Shown here piece by piece: positions 17,839 to 26,311 of a stretch of DNA of 64,000 nucleotides. The notes under the pieces were generated by a model. It was not told the DNA's origin. It saw only the letters and a list, made by a program, of their open reading frames with translations, and ran no database searches. This DNA comes from Micromonospora sp. WMMD980 (GTDB lineage Bacteria; Actinomycetota; Actinomycetes; Mycobacteriales; Micromonosporaceae): the NCBI RefSeq assembly GCF_029626035.1, contig NZ_JARUBE010000003.1, positions 5,952,001 to 6,016,000 of the forward strand, in the 5' to 3' direction. The stretch's first letter is position 1; every line of letters starts with the position of its first letter. Both the position numbers and the translations under genes were made by a program.

Positions 17839-19611
17839 ATGGCCGAGCCCCTGCGCGACCGCGCGCGCCGTGCGACCGGGTGGCGGTTCCGGCCGAACGG
17901 GGACGAACGACCCCATTACGTGGTCTGCGGCTCCGATCCGTTGGCCTACTGGGTGGTCCGGGCGTTGCTCGCCACCGACCCGGCCGCCGGCCAGGTCCGG
18001 GTCACGCTCGTGGTGCCGGAGCGCCGCCGCTCCGACGGCCCGGACGGGCGGGACGTGCCGGGCGTGCGCGTCGTCCTGGCGGACCGGCTCGACGAGGCCG
18101 CGTTCCGTCGGGCCGGGTTGGCCGGCGCGGCGGGGTTGGCCCTGCTGCACCAGGACGACGTGGGCAACATGCACGCGGCGCTCTGCGCGCAGGAGGTCGA
18201 GCCGCGACTGCGCCTGGTGGTGCGGATGTACAACACCAACCTGGCGGACGGGCTGCGGCAGCTCTTCCCCGACTCGGCGATCATCTCCGACGCCTCGATG
18301 GCCGCGCCCGCGTTCGTCGCCGCCGCGTTGGGCGAGGTGGCACCCACCCATTTCCGGCACGCCGGCCGCACCCTCTACGTGGCCCGCCGCGCCGACGTAC
18401 GCCCGCGGGACGTGGTGTGCGGGCTGGCCGTCACCACCGACCCGGAGCTGGTCCGGGTGCTGCCCGCCGACGAGGCGGCGGCCGACGTGGTGCTGGCCGA
18501 GGCGACCGGCCAGCCGCCCGGCACCGAGCTGGCCGCCCGCCGGCTGGTGCGGGCCCGGCGGCGCCGGCAGCCGGTGGAGGTGCTGCTGCGCGCCGTGCGC
18601 AGCTTCGCCACCCGCAAGATCGGCATGGCGGTGCTGGTGCTGCTCGGGGTGATCGCGGTGCTGGGCTGGCTGAACGCCCGCGCCGCCGACGTCACGTGGA
18701 GTGAGGCGCTCTATCTCACCCTGGTCACCACGCTCAGCGGCCAGGACCCGGACGTCAACAAGCCGGTCGCCGCCCAGGTGATGCAGGTGGTGCTCAACCT
18801 GGCCGGGTTGGCGCTGATCCCGCTGATCACGGCCGCGGTGGTCGACGGCATCGTCAACGCCCGGCTGGCCCTGCACGCCGGCCGGATCCAGCCCGACCGT
18901 TCCGGTCACGTGGTGGTCGTCGGGTTGGGCAACATCGGCACCCGGGTGATGGCCCAGTTGCACGACTTCGGCGTCGAGGTGGTGGCGATCGACAAGAATC
19001 CCGACGCGCGCGGCGCCGCGTTGGCGCACCGGCTGGGCGTGCCGGTGATCGTCGGGGACGCCGGCCTGGAGGAGACGCTCCGGTCCGCCTCGGTCGACAC
19101 CAGCCAGGCGCTGGTGGTGGTCTCCACCGACGACGGGGCGAACCTGCGGGCCGCGCTGATCGCCCGTTCCCTCGACCCCGACCTGCGGGTGGTGCTGCGG
19201 CTGTTCGACGGCGACTTCGCCGAGCGGATCCAGCAGGCGTTCGGCATCGGCATCTCGCGCAGCGTCTCCTACCTGGCCGCGCCGTCGTTCGCGGCGGCCC
19301 TGCTGGACCGCGCGGTGATCGCCACCATCCCGGTGGACCGGCACGCGCTGCTGGTCACCGAGGTGCCCGTGGTGGCCGGCTCCCCACTGGACGGCCGCCC
19401 GCTCGGCGCGGTCGCCCGCCCCGGCGAGGTGCGCCTGCTCGCGCACACCCGCACCGGGCAGAAGGCCGACTGGTCGGTCGACCCGCGCGTGGTGCTGGGC
19501 GCCGGGGACCGGTTGACCGTGGTGGCCCGGCGGGCCGGGCTGACCGCCCTGCTGCGGGAGACCACGCCCGCGCCGGCCGCGCCCCCCACCCCGCGCGAGC
19601 CGGCGGAGTGA
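17839..19611 (+). CDS. Ion-channel-like membrane protein, RCK-TM-RCK layout
   Basis: The 590-residue protein has a Rossmann RCK/TrkA-N domain (about 23-150), a two-span membrane region (about 260-283 and 314-339) and a second RCK domain starting HVVVVGLGNIGTRVM (about 355). A C-terminal TrkA-C-like lobe follows. This is the arrangement of bacterial CASTOR/POLLUX-like and Kch-like channels. The pore loop reads LYLTLVTTLSGQDPD where K+ channels have TVGYGD, so the K+ filter is absent and the ion is unknown. TACGAT lies six bases before the ATG, supporting this start over the longer frame. Confidence 0.75.
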   Translation: MAEPLRDRARRATGWRFRPNGDERPHYVVCGSDPLAYWVVRALLATDPAAGQVRVTLVVPERRRSDGPDGRDVPGVRVVLADRLDEAAFRRAGLAGAAGLALLHQDDVGNMHAALCAQEVEPRLRLVVRMYNTNLADGLRQLFPDSAIISDASMAAPAFVAAALGEVAPTHFRHAGRTLYVARRADVRPRDVVCGLAVTTDPELVRVLPADEAAADVVLAEATGQPPGTELAARRLVRARRRRQPVEVLLRAVRSFATRKIGMAVLVLLGVIAVLGWLNARAADVTWSEALYLTLVTTLSGQDPDVNKPVAAQVMQVVLNLAGLALIPLITAAVVDGIVNARLALHAGRIQPDRSGHVVVVGLGNIGTRVMAQLHDFGVEVVAIDKNPDARGAALAHRLGVPVIVGDAGLEETLRSASVDTSQALVVVSTDDGANLRAALIARSLDPDLRVVLRLFDGDFAERIQQAFGIGISRSVSYLAAPSFAAALLDRAVIATIPVDRHALLVTEVPVVAGSPLDGRPLGAVARPGEVRLLAHTRTGQKADWSVDPRVVLGAGDRLTVVARRAGLTALLRETTPAPAAPPTPREPAE

Positions 19612-19617
19612 CGCCGC

Positions 19618-20823
19618 TCAGCGGCGGCGGATGGCGTACACGAGCGCGCCGAGGGCGAGCACGCCGAACCCGGCGAGCACGCTCGGCAACGGCAGGCTGA
19701 CCGCGAGCACCAGGCAGCCGACCAGCCCCAGCGCGGCGAGCAGCGACCTGCCGAGCGTCAGCGCCGCCGCGTTGGTGATCGCGTAGTAGACCAGCACGGT
19801 GCAGCTGGAAAAGCCGATCGCGCCACGGACGTCGCCGAGCGCCACCACCACGATCACCACGGCGGCCACCGCCAGCTCGGCCCGGTGCGGCACCCGGTGG
19901 CGTGGGTGCACGGCGGCCAGCGCGCCCGGCAGGTCGCCGCGGCGGGCCATCGCCAGCGTGGTGCGGCCGACGCCGGCGAGCAGGGAGAGCAGCACGCCGG
20001 TCACCGCCCCGGCGGCCCCGGCGCGCACCAGCCAGGCCAGCCCGGGCCGGCCGGCCGCGGTCACCACGTCGACCAGCGGTGCCGCCGAGACGGCGAGCCG
20101 GTCGGCACCGAGCACGCCGAGCGCGACCACGGCAAGCGTCAGGTAGAGCGCCAGCACCGCGCCGAGCGCCAGCGGCACCGCGCGCGGGATGGTGCGTGCC
20201 GGGTCGCGGACCTCCTCGCCCAGCGTGGCGATCCGCGCGTACCCGGCGAAGGCGAAGAAGAGCAGGCCGGCGGCGGTGAGCACACCGTGTGTCCCGGCGT
20301 CGGCGAGCCCGGTGAGGCGGTCGCCGGCCACCCGCGGCGCGCCGGTCACCGCCACCACCGCCAGCACGGTGAGCACCACCGCGACCAACGCCCGGGTGAC
20401 GGCGGCGGTCTTGCCGATGCCGCGCAGGTTCACCGCGGTCACCGCCACCACCGCGAGGACCGCGAGGAGCCGCGCCCGGCCCGGCCACAGGTAGGCGCCG
20501 ATGGTCAGCGCCATCGCCGCGCAGCTCGCCGTCTTGCCGACCACGAAACCCCACCCGGCGACGAAACCGGCGAACGGGTGCAGCCGTTCCCGGCCGTAGA
20601 CGTAGGTGCCGCCGGACTCGGGGTGGAGCGCGGCGAGCCGCGCCGAGCTGGTGGCGTTGCAGAACGCGACGAAGCCGGCCAGCGCGAGCGCGACGAGCAG
20701 CCCGGCGCCACCGGCCGCCGACGCGGCCGGGGCGAAGACCACGAAGACGCCCGCGCCGAGCATCGCGCCCAGACCGATGACGACCGCATCGGGTACGCCG
20801 AGTCGCCGCGCCAGCCGTTCCAC
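19618..20823 (-). CDS. APC-superfamily amino-acid permease
   Basis: This 401-residue integral membrane transporter has about 12 hydrophobic segments. The APC signature GLGAMLGAGVFVVFAPAAS lies in the first span, followed by ARLAALHPESGGTYVYGRE and AGWGFVVGKTASCAAM, and later ATLGEEVRDPARTIPRAV. Those segments shape the amine substrate site, but the substrate cannot be named. TAGGCT lies six bases before the GTG start. It converges on the RCK gene with a six-base gap. Confidence 0.88.
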   Translation of the reverse strand: MERLARRLGVPDAVVIGLGAMLGAGVFVVFAPAASAAGGAGLLVALALAGFVAFCNATSSARLAALHPESGGTYVYGRERLHPFAGFVAGWGFVVGKTASCAAMALTIGAYLWPGRARLLAVLAVVAVTAVNLRGIGKTAAVTRALVAVVLTVLAVVAVTGAPRVAGDRLTGLADAGTHGVLTAAGLLFFAFAGYARIATLGEEVRDPARTIPRAVPLALGAVLALYLTLAVVALGVLGADRLAVSAAPLVDVVTAAGRPGLAWLVRAGAAGAVTGVLLSLLAGVGRTTLAMARRGDLPGALAAVHPRHRVPHRAELAVAAVVIVVVALGDVRGAIGFSSCTVLVYYAITNAAALTLGRSLLAALGLVGCLVLAVSLPLPSVLAGFGVLALGALVYAIRRR

Positions 20824-20944
20824 GCCGGCAGCCTAGAGCGCCGGGGTTAATGGCGGGTGCCGCCGACGGGATCGGGTCGACGGCGCCGAATGAGGTTGAG
20901 CGGGCCACCGCCGGGGACGCGGTCGGCAGACCGGCGGCGGACGC

Positions 20945-21712
20945 TCAGTCGAGCCCGTCGGCCGCCCGGGCCCAGGCCCCGAGGCGCGCCGGCAGGGGCA
21001 GGGCGTTCCAGGGCACCCGGCGCAGCAGCCGGTCCAGCAGCAGCCCGAGCAGCAGCCCGGCCACCGAGTCGGTGAGCCAGTGCCAGCCCAGGTAGACGGT
21101 GGTGCAGAAGACGATCGCCGGCGGCATGACCCGGACCACGGTGACCAGCCGGGGCGGCACGACGCGGCCGACCGTGCGCAGCAGCGGCGCCAGCAGCAGG
21201 GCGAGCACGCCGTACCAGACGATCGCGTTGGCGACGTGCCCCGACGGGTACGACTGGGCGAAGCGCACCGGCAGCTCGTGCTGGAACAGTGGCAACGTCT
21301 GCTCGGGCGGCAGGAACGGCTCCTTCACGCTCGCGCTCGGCGCCGGGCGGGCGGTCCACACCTTCAGCGGGCCGATCGTGAAGAACGTCAACACGAACGC
21401 GGTCACCGGCGGCAGCACCGCCCGCACCGAGCGCACCCGCAGCGCCAGCAGCACACCCAGCCCGGCCGCCAGCAGCGTCAGCGGGGTGCCCTGACCGAGC
21501 AGGTTGAGCGCCATCGCGACCCAGCGGGCGGCGGTCGGCCGGTGCGCGGCCGACCAGTCGGCGACCGCCCGGTCGAGCCCGAACAGGTGACCCGAGGCGA
21601 GCGTCACGGTCAGCGCCACCAGCGCGGTGAGCAGCAGCCCGTCGAACCACCACCCGGCCGGCCGGACGGGCCGCAGGCGCAGGTCCCGGCGTACCCCTGA
21701 GGTCTGGCGCAC
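20945..21712 (-). CDS. PAP2-family membrane phosphatase
   Basis: The 255-residue protein has about six membrane spans and the three PAP2 motifs: KVWTARPAP, then YPSGHVAN with the catalytic histidine, then a final histidine in LGWHWLTDSVAG. Such enzymes dephosphorylate lipid phosphates such as undecaprenyl pyrophosphate or phosphatidate outside the membrane; which one is not evident. TAGCGT lies six bases before the GTG. It is divergent from the DUF4032 gene with a 100-base gap. Confidence 0.9.
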   Translation of the reverse strand: MRQTSGVRRDLRLRPVRPAGWWFDGLLLTALVALTVTLASGHLFGLDRAVADWSAAHRPTAARWVAMALNLLGQGTPLTLLAAGLGVLLALRVRSVRAVLPPVTAFVLTFFTIGPLKVWTARPAPSASVKEPFLPPEQTLPLFQHELPVRFAQSYPSGHVANAIVWYGVLALLLAPLLRTVGRVVPPRLVTVVRVMPPAIVFCTTVYLGWHWLTDSVAGLLLGLLLDRLLRRVPWNALPLPARLGAWARAADGLD

Positions 21713-21812
21713 GCGCCTACGCTACCGGCCGACCAGCCCGACCCGGTCGGTGGCTGTGTGCCGAACCACGAAGGGAAGCGCTGCCCGGGGGTCAGCGGTC
21801 ACACTGGTTGCC

Positions 21813-23021
21813 GTGCGGATCACCTCGGCCCTCGTCGACCCGGCGCTTCTCGACCTCCCCTGGTCGACCCCGCTCGAGCAGTGGCCTGCCGAACACCTGG
21901 TGGCGCTGCCCCAGGGCATCTCCCGGCACATCGTGCGATTCGTCCGCCTCGGCGGCTACGTCTATGCGGTGAAGGAGACCGGCGAGCGGGTCGCCGAGCG
22001 CGAGTACGACCTGCTGCGGGCGCTGGAGCGGATCGACTTCCCGTCGGTCGAGGCGATCGCCATCGTGGCCGACCGGCAGACCGACGACGGTGAGCCGCTC
22101 GACCCGGTGCTGATCACCCGGCATCTCCAGTTCTCCCTGCCCTACCGGGCGCTGTTCTCCAACACGTTGCGCCCGGAGACGATGAACCGGCTGCTGGACG
22201 CGTTGGCCGCGCTGATCGTCCGGATGCACCTGACCGGGTTCTTCTGGGGCGACTGCTCGCTGTCCAACACGCTGTTCCGCCGGGACGCGGGCGCGTTCGC
22301 CGCCTACCTGGTGGACGCCGAGACCGGCGCGCTGCATCCGTCGCTCTCCAACGGCCAGCGCGGCGAGGACCTGGAGATCGCCCGGGTCAACATCTTCGGC
22401 GAGGCGCTCGACCTCCGAGCCGCCGGCCTGCTGCACGAGTCGATCGACCCGGAGGTGGTCAGCGAGGAGGTCGTGCAGCGGTACGAGCGGCTCTGGCACG
22501 AGATCACCTACGAGCAGCAGGTCGAGCGCGCCGCGCGGCACGACATCGAGGGTCGCATCCGGCGCCTCAACGAGCTGGGCTTCGACGTCGCCGAGGTGGC
22601 CATGTCGACCGTCGACAACGGGCGCTACCTGGTGCGGCCCAAGGTGGTCGACGCCGGCTACCACACCCGGCGGCTGCTGCGCCTCACCGGCCTGGACGCC
22701 GAGGAGAACCAGGCCCGCAAGCTCCTCAACGACCTGGACGCCTACCGGGTGGAGAGCGACCTGACCGACGAGCAGCAGGCGGCGCACCGCTGGCTCACCG
22801 AGGTCTTCGAGCCGGTGGTCCGGGCGGTGCCCGGGCACCTGCGGCGCAAGCTGGAGCCGCAGGAGCTGTTCGCCCAGATCATCGAGCACAAGTGGTTGCT
22901 CTCCGAGCAGGCCGGTCGCGACGTCGGGATGCGCCGGGCGGTGCACTCCTACCTGGCCGACGTGCTGGTGCACCGCCCGGACGAGCAGGCCGTGCTCGGC
23001 GTCGAGGTCCCGACCGCCTGA
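21813..23021 (+). CDS. DUF4032-family, kinase-like protein
   Basis: The 402-residue protein has a lipopolysaccharide-kinase/RIO-like N-terminal half. A lysine lies in YVYAVKETGERVAEREYDLL, FFWGDCSLSNTLF is a catalytic-loop-like segment, and AAYLVDAETG resembles a metal-binding DFG-like segment. The C-terminal half is the DUF4032 module. Kinase activity is suggested, not proven. The GTG start follows CACACT by seven bases; the longer frame upstream overlaps the divergent PAP2 gene. It converges on nagA with a single base between the stops. Confidence 0.8.
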   Translation: MRITSALVDPALLDLPWSTPLEQWPAEHLVALPQGISRHIVRFVRLGGYVYAVKETGERVAEREYDLLRALERIDFPSVEAIAIVADRQTDDGEPLDPVLITRHLQFSLPYRALFSNTLRPETMNRLLDALAALIVRMHLTGFFWGDCSLSNTLFRRDAGAFAAYLVDAETGALHPSLSNGQRGEDLEIARVNIFGEALDLRAAGLLHESIDPEVVSEEVVQRYERLWHEITYEQQVERAARHDIEGRIRRLNELGFDVAEVAMSTVDNGRYLVRPKVVDAGYHTRRLLRLTGLDAEENQARKLLNDLDAYRVESDLTDEQQAAHRWLTEVFEPVVRAVPGHLRRKLEPQELFAQIIEHKWLLSEQAGRDVGMRRAVHSYLADVLVHRPDEQAVLGVEVPTA

Positions 23022-23022
23022 C

Positions 23023-24132
23023 TCAGTCCACCCAGTCGCCGCCGCGCATCACCCGCACCACGTTCAGGTCGTCGTCGAGCACCACCAGGTCGGCGCGCAG
23101 GCCGGTTCGCAGCGCCCCGACCCGGTCGCCCAGGCCGAGGGCCCGCGCCGGGGTGGTGGCGACCATACGGCAGGCGTCGGGAAGCGCGACACCCGCGCCG
23201 ACCGCATGCCGCAGCGCGGCGTCCATGGTGAGCGTGCTGCCCGCGATCGCGCCGCCGTCGCTGAGCCGGGCCACGCCGTCGGCCACGGTCACCGCCTGGC
23301 CGCCCAACTCGTAGTCGCCGTCGGGCATCCCGGCGGCGGCCATCGCGTCGGTGATCAGCGCGGCCCGATCCGGGCCGGCCACCGAGGCGGCGAAGCCGAG
23401 CATGCCGTCGTGCAGGTGCACGCCGTCGGCGACCAGTTCGCAGACCACTCCCGGGGCCTCCAGCAGCGCCACCACCGGGCCGGGCTCGCGGTGGTGCACC
23501 GGGCGCATCCCGTTGAACAGGTGGGTGCCGACGCTCGCGCCGGCGGCCACCGCCGCGCGGGTCTGCTCCCAGGTCGCGTCCGTGTGACCGACCGCCGCCA
23601 CCACGCCGTTCGCCACCAGCAGCTCGATCGCACCGGTCGCGCCGGCGCGTTCGGGGGCCAGCGTGACCATCCGCACCGTGCCGCCGCCCAGCCCGATCAG
23701 CTCGGTCAGCTCCTCGGTGGACGGGTCGCGCAGGAACTCCGGGTTCTGCGCGCCGCAGCGGTCGGTGGACAGGTAGGGGCCCTCGAAGTGCAGGCCGGCG
23801 AGCACGCCCGATTCGACGAGCGGGCGGAACGCGACGGTGGCGTCGCGCATCAGCGCGAACGGCGAACTGACCAGGCTGGCGAGCAGCGTGGTGGTGCCGT
23901 GTCCGAGGTGGAACGCCGCGGCCTGCCGGGCGGACTCCGGGTCGCCGGTGGTGAACGTGTGCCCACCGCCGCCGTGGGTGTGCATGTCCACGAAACCGGG
24001 CACGATCCAGTGGCCGTCGCGCACCGAGGGATATTCGGCCACGGCGGTGATCCGGCCGTCGGCGATCTCCACGCAGCCCTGCCGGACGACGCCGGTCGGG
24101 GTCACCACCTTGCCGGTCACGCGCCGGGTCAT
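23023..24132 (-). CDS. nagA: N-acetylglucosamine-6-phosphate deacetylase
   Basis: It removes acetate from GlcNAc-6-phosphate in the cytoplasm. The 369 residues match NagA. The amidohydrolase metal site starts GFVDMHTHGGGGHTF, GLHFEGPYLS carries the metal-binding glutamate, AVGHTDA and GTHLFNGM carry later histidines, and ITDAMAAAGMPDG the catalytic aspartate. The ATG overlaps the stop of the upstream ROK kinase gene (ATGA), so they are translationally coupled. It is the last gene of the amino-sugar operon and converges on the DUF4032 gene. Confidence 0.92.
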   Translation of the reverse strand: MTRRVTGKVVTPTGVVRQGCVEIADGRITAVAEYPSVRDGHWIVPGFVDMHTHGGGGHTFTTGDPESARQAAAFHLGHGTTTLLASLVSSPFALMRDATVAFRPLVESGVLAGLHFEGPYLSTDRCGAQNPEFLRDPSTEELTELIGLGGGTVRMVTLAPERAGATGAIELLVANGVVAAVGHTDATWEQTRAAVAAGASVGTHLFNGMRPVHHREPGPVVALLEAPGVVCELVADGVHLHDGMLGFAASVAGPDRAALITDAMAAAGMPDGDYELGGQAVTVADGVARLSDGGAIAGSTLTMDAALRHAVGAGVALPDACRMVATTPARALGLGDRVGALRTGLRADLVVLDDDLNVVRVMRGGDWVD

Positions 24133-25061
24133 CGACTCTCCTTCGCCATGGTGTCCAGGGCCAGCAGGGCGGCGCCGAGGCAGCCGGCCTCGTCGCCGAG
24201 GGCGGCCGCGACCAGTCGCGGCTCGCGGTGGAAGGTCAGCCGCTCGCGCAGCGCGGCGCGCAGCGGGTCGAACAGTCGGGGCCCGGCCTGGGCGAGGCCG
24301 CCGCCGAGCACCACGGTCGCGACGTCGAACAGCGCCTGCCCGGTGGCGAGGCCGTCGGCGAGCGCCTCGACCGCCTCCCGCCAGACGTCGGCGGCGAGCC
24401 GCTCGCCGGCGGCCGTGCGGTCGGCCACCTCGGCCGCCGTCGCCGGCGTGCCGGCCAGCTCCGTGTACCGGCGACCGATCGCCGACGCCGAGGCCACCGC
24501 CTCCAGGCAGCCGGCGCGGCCGCAGCCGCAGTGCGGGCCGCCGGGGCGTACCAGAATGTGGCCGATCTCCCCGGCGGCGCCGTGCGCGCCGGTGGCGGCC
24601 GACCCGGCGACCACGTGCGCGGCGGCGATGCCGGTGCCGATCGCGACGAAGAGCACGTGGCCGGCGTCCCGGCCGGCGCCGAGCCGGGCCTCGGCCAGGC
24701 CGCCCACCCGCACGTCGTGACCGAGCGCCGCGGGCAGGCCCAGGCGGCCGCCCGCCAGGTCGCGCAGCGGTACGTCCCGGAAGCCCACGTTCGCCGACCA
24801 GACCGCCACCCCGCGCGTCTCGTCGACCACGCCGGGCACGGCGATGCCGCAGGCCACCGGCGTGTGCCCGGCGGCGCGGGCGGTGTCGGCCAGTCCCTCG
24901 GCCACGTCCAGGATCGTGCCGACCACGGCGTCCGGCCCGCGCCCCGCGTCGGTGGCGTGCCGTTCGGTGTGCACCGTCGTGCCGTCCGGGCGGACCAGGG
25001 CGCACTTCATTCCGGTGCCGCCCACGTCCAGCGCGACGACGACCTCGTCGCGCGAGGTCAT
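24129..25061 (-). CDS. ROK-family sugar kinase, probably N-acetylglucosamine kinase
   Basis: The 310-residue protein has the phosphate-binding ALDVGGTGMKCALV loop, the ROK motif GAAGEIGHILV, and the zinc-binding CGCGRAGCLE. ROK kinases phosphorylate glucose or amino sugars. Its place between a SIS sugar isomerase and nagA suggests GlcNAc as substrate; glucose is the alternative. The ATG overlaps the TGA of the 42-codon mini-ORF and its own stop overlaps nagA, so three frames are chained by ATGA overlaps. Confidence 0.88.
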   Translation of the reverse strand: MTSRDEVVVALDVGGTGMKCALVRPDGTTVHTERHATDAGRGPDAVVGTILDVAEGLADTARAAGHTPVACGIAVPGVVDETRGVAVWSANVGFRDVPLRDLAGGRLGLPAALGHDVRVGGLAEARLGAGRDAGHVLFVAIGTGIAAAHVVAGSAATGAHGAAGEIGHILVRPGGPHCGCGRAGCLEAVASASAIGRRYTELAGTPATAAEVADRTAAGERLAADVWREAVEALADGLATGQALFDVATVVLGGGLAQAGPRLFDPLRAALRERLTFHREPRLVAAALGDEAGCLGAALLALDTMAKESR

Positions 25062-25186
25062 GGTGCGAGCCGGCTGGGCATGCGCTCGTGGCCCTCGTGG
25101 CCCTCGCTGCGCTCGGTGCGCTCGCTCATGCCGTGCCGGCCGGGCATGCGCTCGTGGCCCTCGCTGCGCTCGGTGCGCTCGCTCAT
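25058..25186 (-). CDS. 42-residue repeat peptide, translationally coupled mini-ORF
   Basis: A 42-codon frame starts with the ATG that overlaps the SIS gene stop and ends with the TGA that overlaps the ROK kinase ATG. It contains MSERTERSEGHERMP and, after GRHG, a second MSERTERSEGHEGHERMP. The DNA is a near-perfect direct repeat. I have a recollection of the same SERTERSEGH string in other actinomycetes, which would make it a mobile or selected sequence element rather than an ordinary gene. It may only keep ribosomes moving between the two genes. Product function is unknown. Confidence 0.45.
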   Translation of the reverse strand: MSERTERSEGHERMPGRHGMSERTERSEGHEGHERMPSRLAP

Positions 25187-26112
25187 GCCAGCACCACGGA
25201 CCGGGTCAGGTGCCGGGGCGCGTCGGGGTCGAGGCCACGGCTGGTGGCCAGCGCGACGGCGAACCGCTGGGCCAGGATCAGGTCGGCCATCGGGTCGACC
25301 GGGGTGCGGCCGGCCGCCCAGCTGGTCAGCACCGTGCGGCAGCCGTGGGTGCGGCTGTGCGCGAACGCCGCGCCGGTGGCCGCCACGTCTTCCGCCAGCC
25401 CGTCCGGGATGTCGCCGAACGCCCAGACCAGCCGACCCGGGGCGGCGATCGAGATGGGGCCGTGCCGGTAGTCCATGGCCGGGTATGCCTCGGCCCAGAA
25501 CGTGGCGGCCTCGCGGCACTTCAGCGCGGCCTCCTGGGCCAGCCCCACGGTCCAGCCCCGGCCGAGGAAGGTGACCTGCTCGATGCCGGCCGGATCGATC
25601 GGCAGCGGCGCCCGGACTGCCACCTCCGCGTCGGCGGCCAGCCGGCCGAGGTCCTCGCCGAGGTGGGCGCGGAGCAGCGCGAGCGCGGTGGTGGCGAAGC
25701 GGGTCTGCACGACCGAGCGCTCGTCGGCGAAGGGCAGCGCGACGGCGGCGTCGGCCAGCGCGACGGCGGGCGAGCCCGGGTCGCCGACCAGGACCGTGGT
25801 GGGGATCCGCCCGCGCAGCGTGGCGAGCAGGTCGAGCACCTCGGTGGTGGTGCCGGATCGGGTGATCGCGATCAGTCGGTCGTAGCGGCGGCCGGTGGGG
25901 AACTCGCTGGCCTGGTACGCGTCGGTCTCGCCCTGGCCGGCGGCCTCGCGCAGCCCGGCGTACGCCGCCGCCATGAACCACGACGTGCCGCAGCCGACCA
26001 CGGCGACCCGCTCGCCGGGGCGCGGCAGGTGCTCGGCGGCGGTCGGCGCGAGCCGGGCCGCCGCACGCCAGCAGTCGGGCTGGCTCGCGATCTCCGCGTG
26101 CACGTACGCCAT
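25183..26112 (-). CDS. SIS-domain sugar-phosphate isomerase/deaminase (AgaS/GlmS-like)
   Basis: The 309-residue protein carries two SIS domains. The first has VAVVGCGTSWFMAAAYAGL and LIAITRSGTTTEVLDLLAT, the phosphosugar-binding serine-rich loops. The second includes VTFLGRGWTVGLAQEAALK and AEAYPAMDYRHGPISI. This resembles the isomerase half of GlmS and AgaS-type aldose-ketose isomerases. With nagA and a ROK kinase it probably converts glucosamine-6-phosphate towards fructose-6-phosphate. The start MAYVHAEIASQ is chosen because GAGGAG lies five bases upstream. It is the first gene of the operon and divergent from the DeoR gene. Confidence 0.85.
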   Translation of the reverse strand: MAYVHAEIASQPDCWRAAARLAPTAAEHLPRPGERVAVVGCGTSWFMAAAYAGLREAAGQGETDAYQASEFPTGRRYDRLIAITRSGTTTEVLDLLATLRGRIPTTVLVGDPGSPAVALADAAVALPFADERSVVQTRFATTALALLRAHLGEDLGRLAADAEVAVRAPLPIDPAGIEQVTFLGRGWTVGLAQEAALKCREAATFWAEAYPAMDYRHGPISIAAPGRLVWAFGDIPDGLAEDVAATGAAFAHSRTHGCRTVLTSWAAGRTPVDPMADLILAQRFAVALATSRGLDPDAPRHLTRSVVLA

Positions 26113-26164
26113 GACAACTCCTCGCCGGGGGAGACCCTGCGCAATACGGCGCGATAGGGCCTTC

Positions 26165-26257
26165 TTTCGCGCGTCATTCTGCGCGAAGCGAGGTGGGCGT
26201 GGCAACCGTCTCCCGATTCGCGCAGGGCGGGGTTTTGCGCAGACGTAGTTTCGCGCA
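26165..26257. promoter_or_regulatory. Operator cluster between the SIS and DeoR genes
   Basis: An inverted repeat TTCGCGC (26166-26172) and GCGCGAA (26181-26187) is followed by three direct half-sites: TTCGCGCA at 26217, TTTGCGCA at 26234 and TTCGCGCA at 26250, 16-17 bases apart. DeoR-type repressors bind such arrays. The divergent DeoR gene is the natural binder, controlling itself and the amino-sugar operon. Confidence 0.5.
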
Positions 26258-26311
26258 CTACTGTGCACGCAATCAATCACCGTACGTGCAGAGTCAGGGG
26301 AGGCCCCCGCG

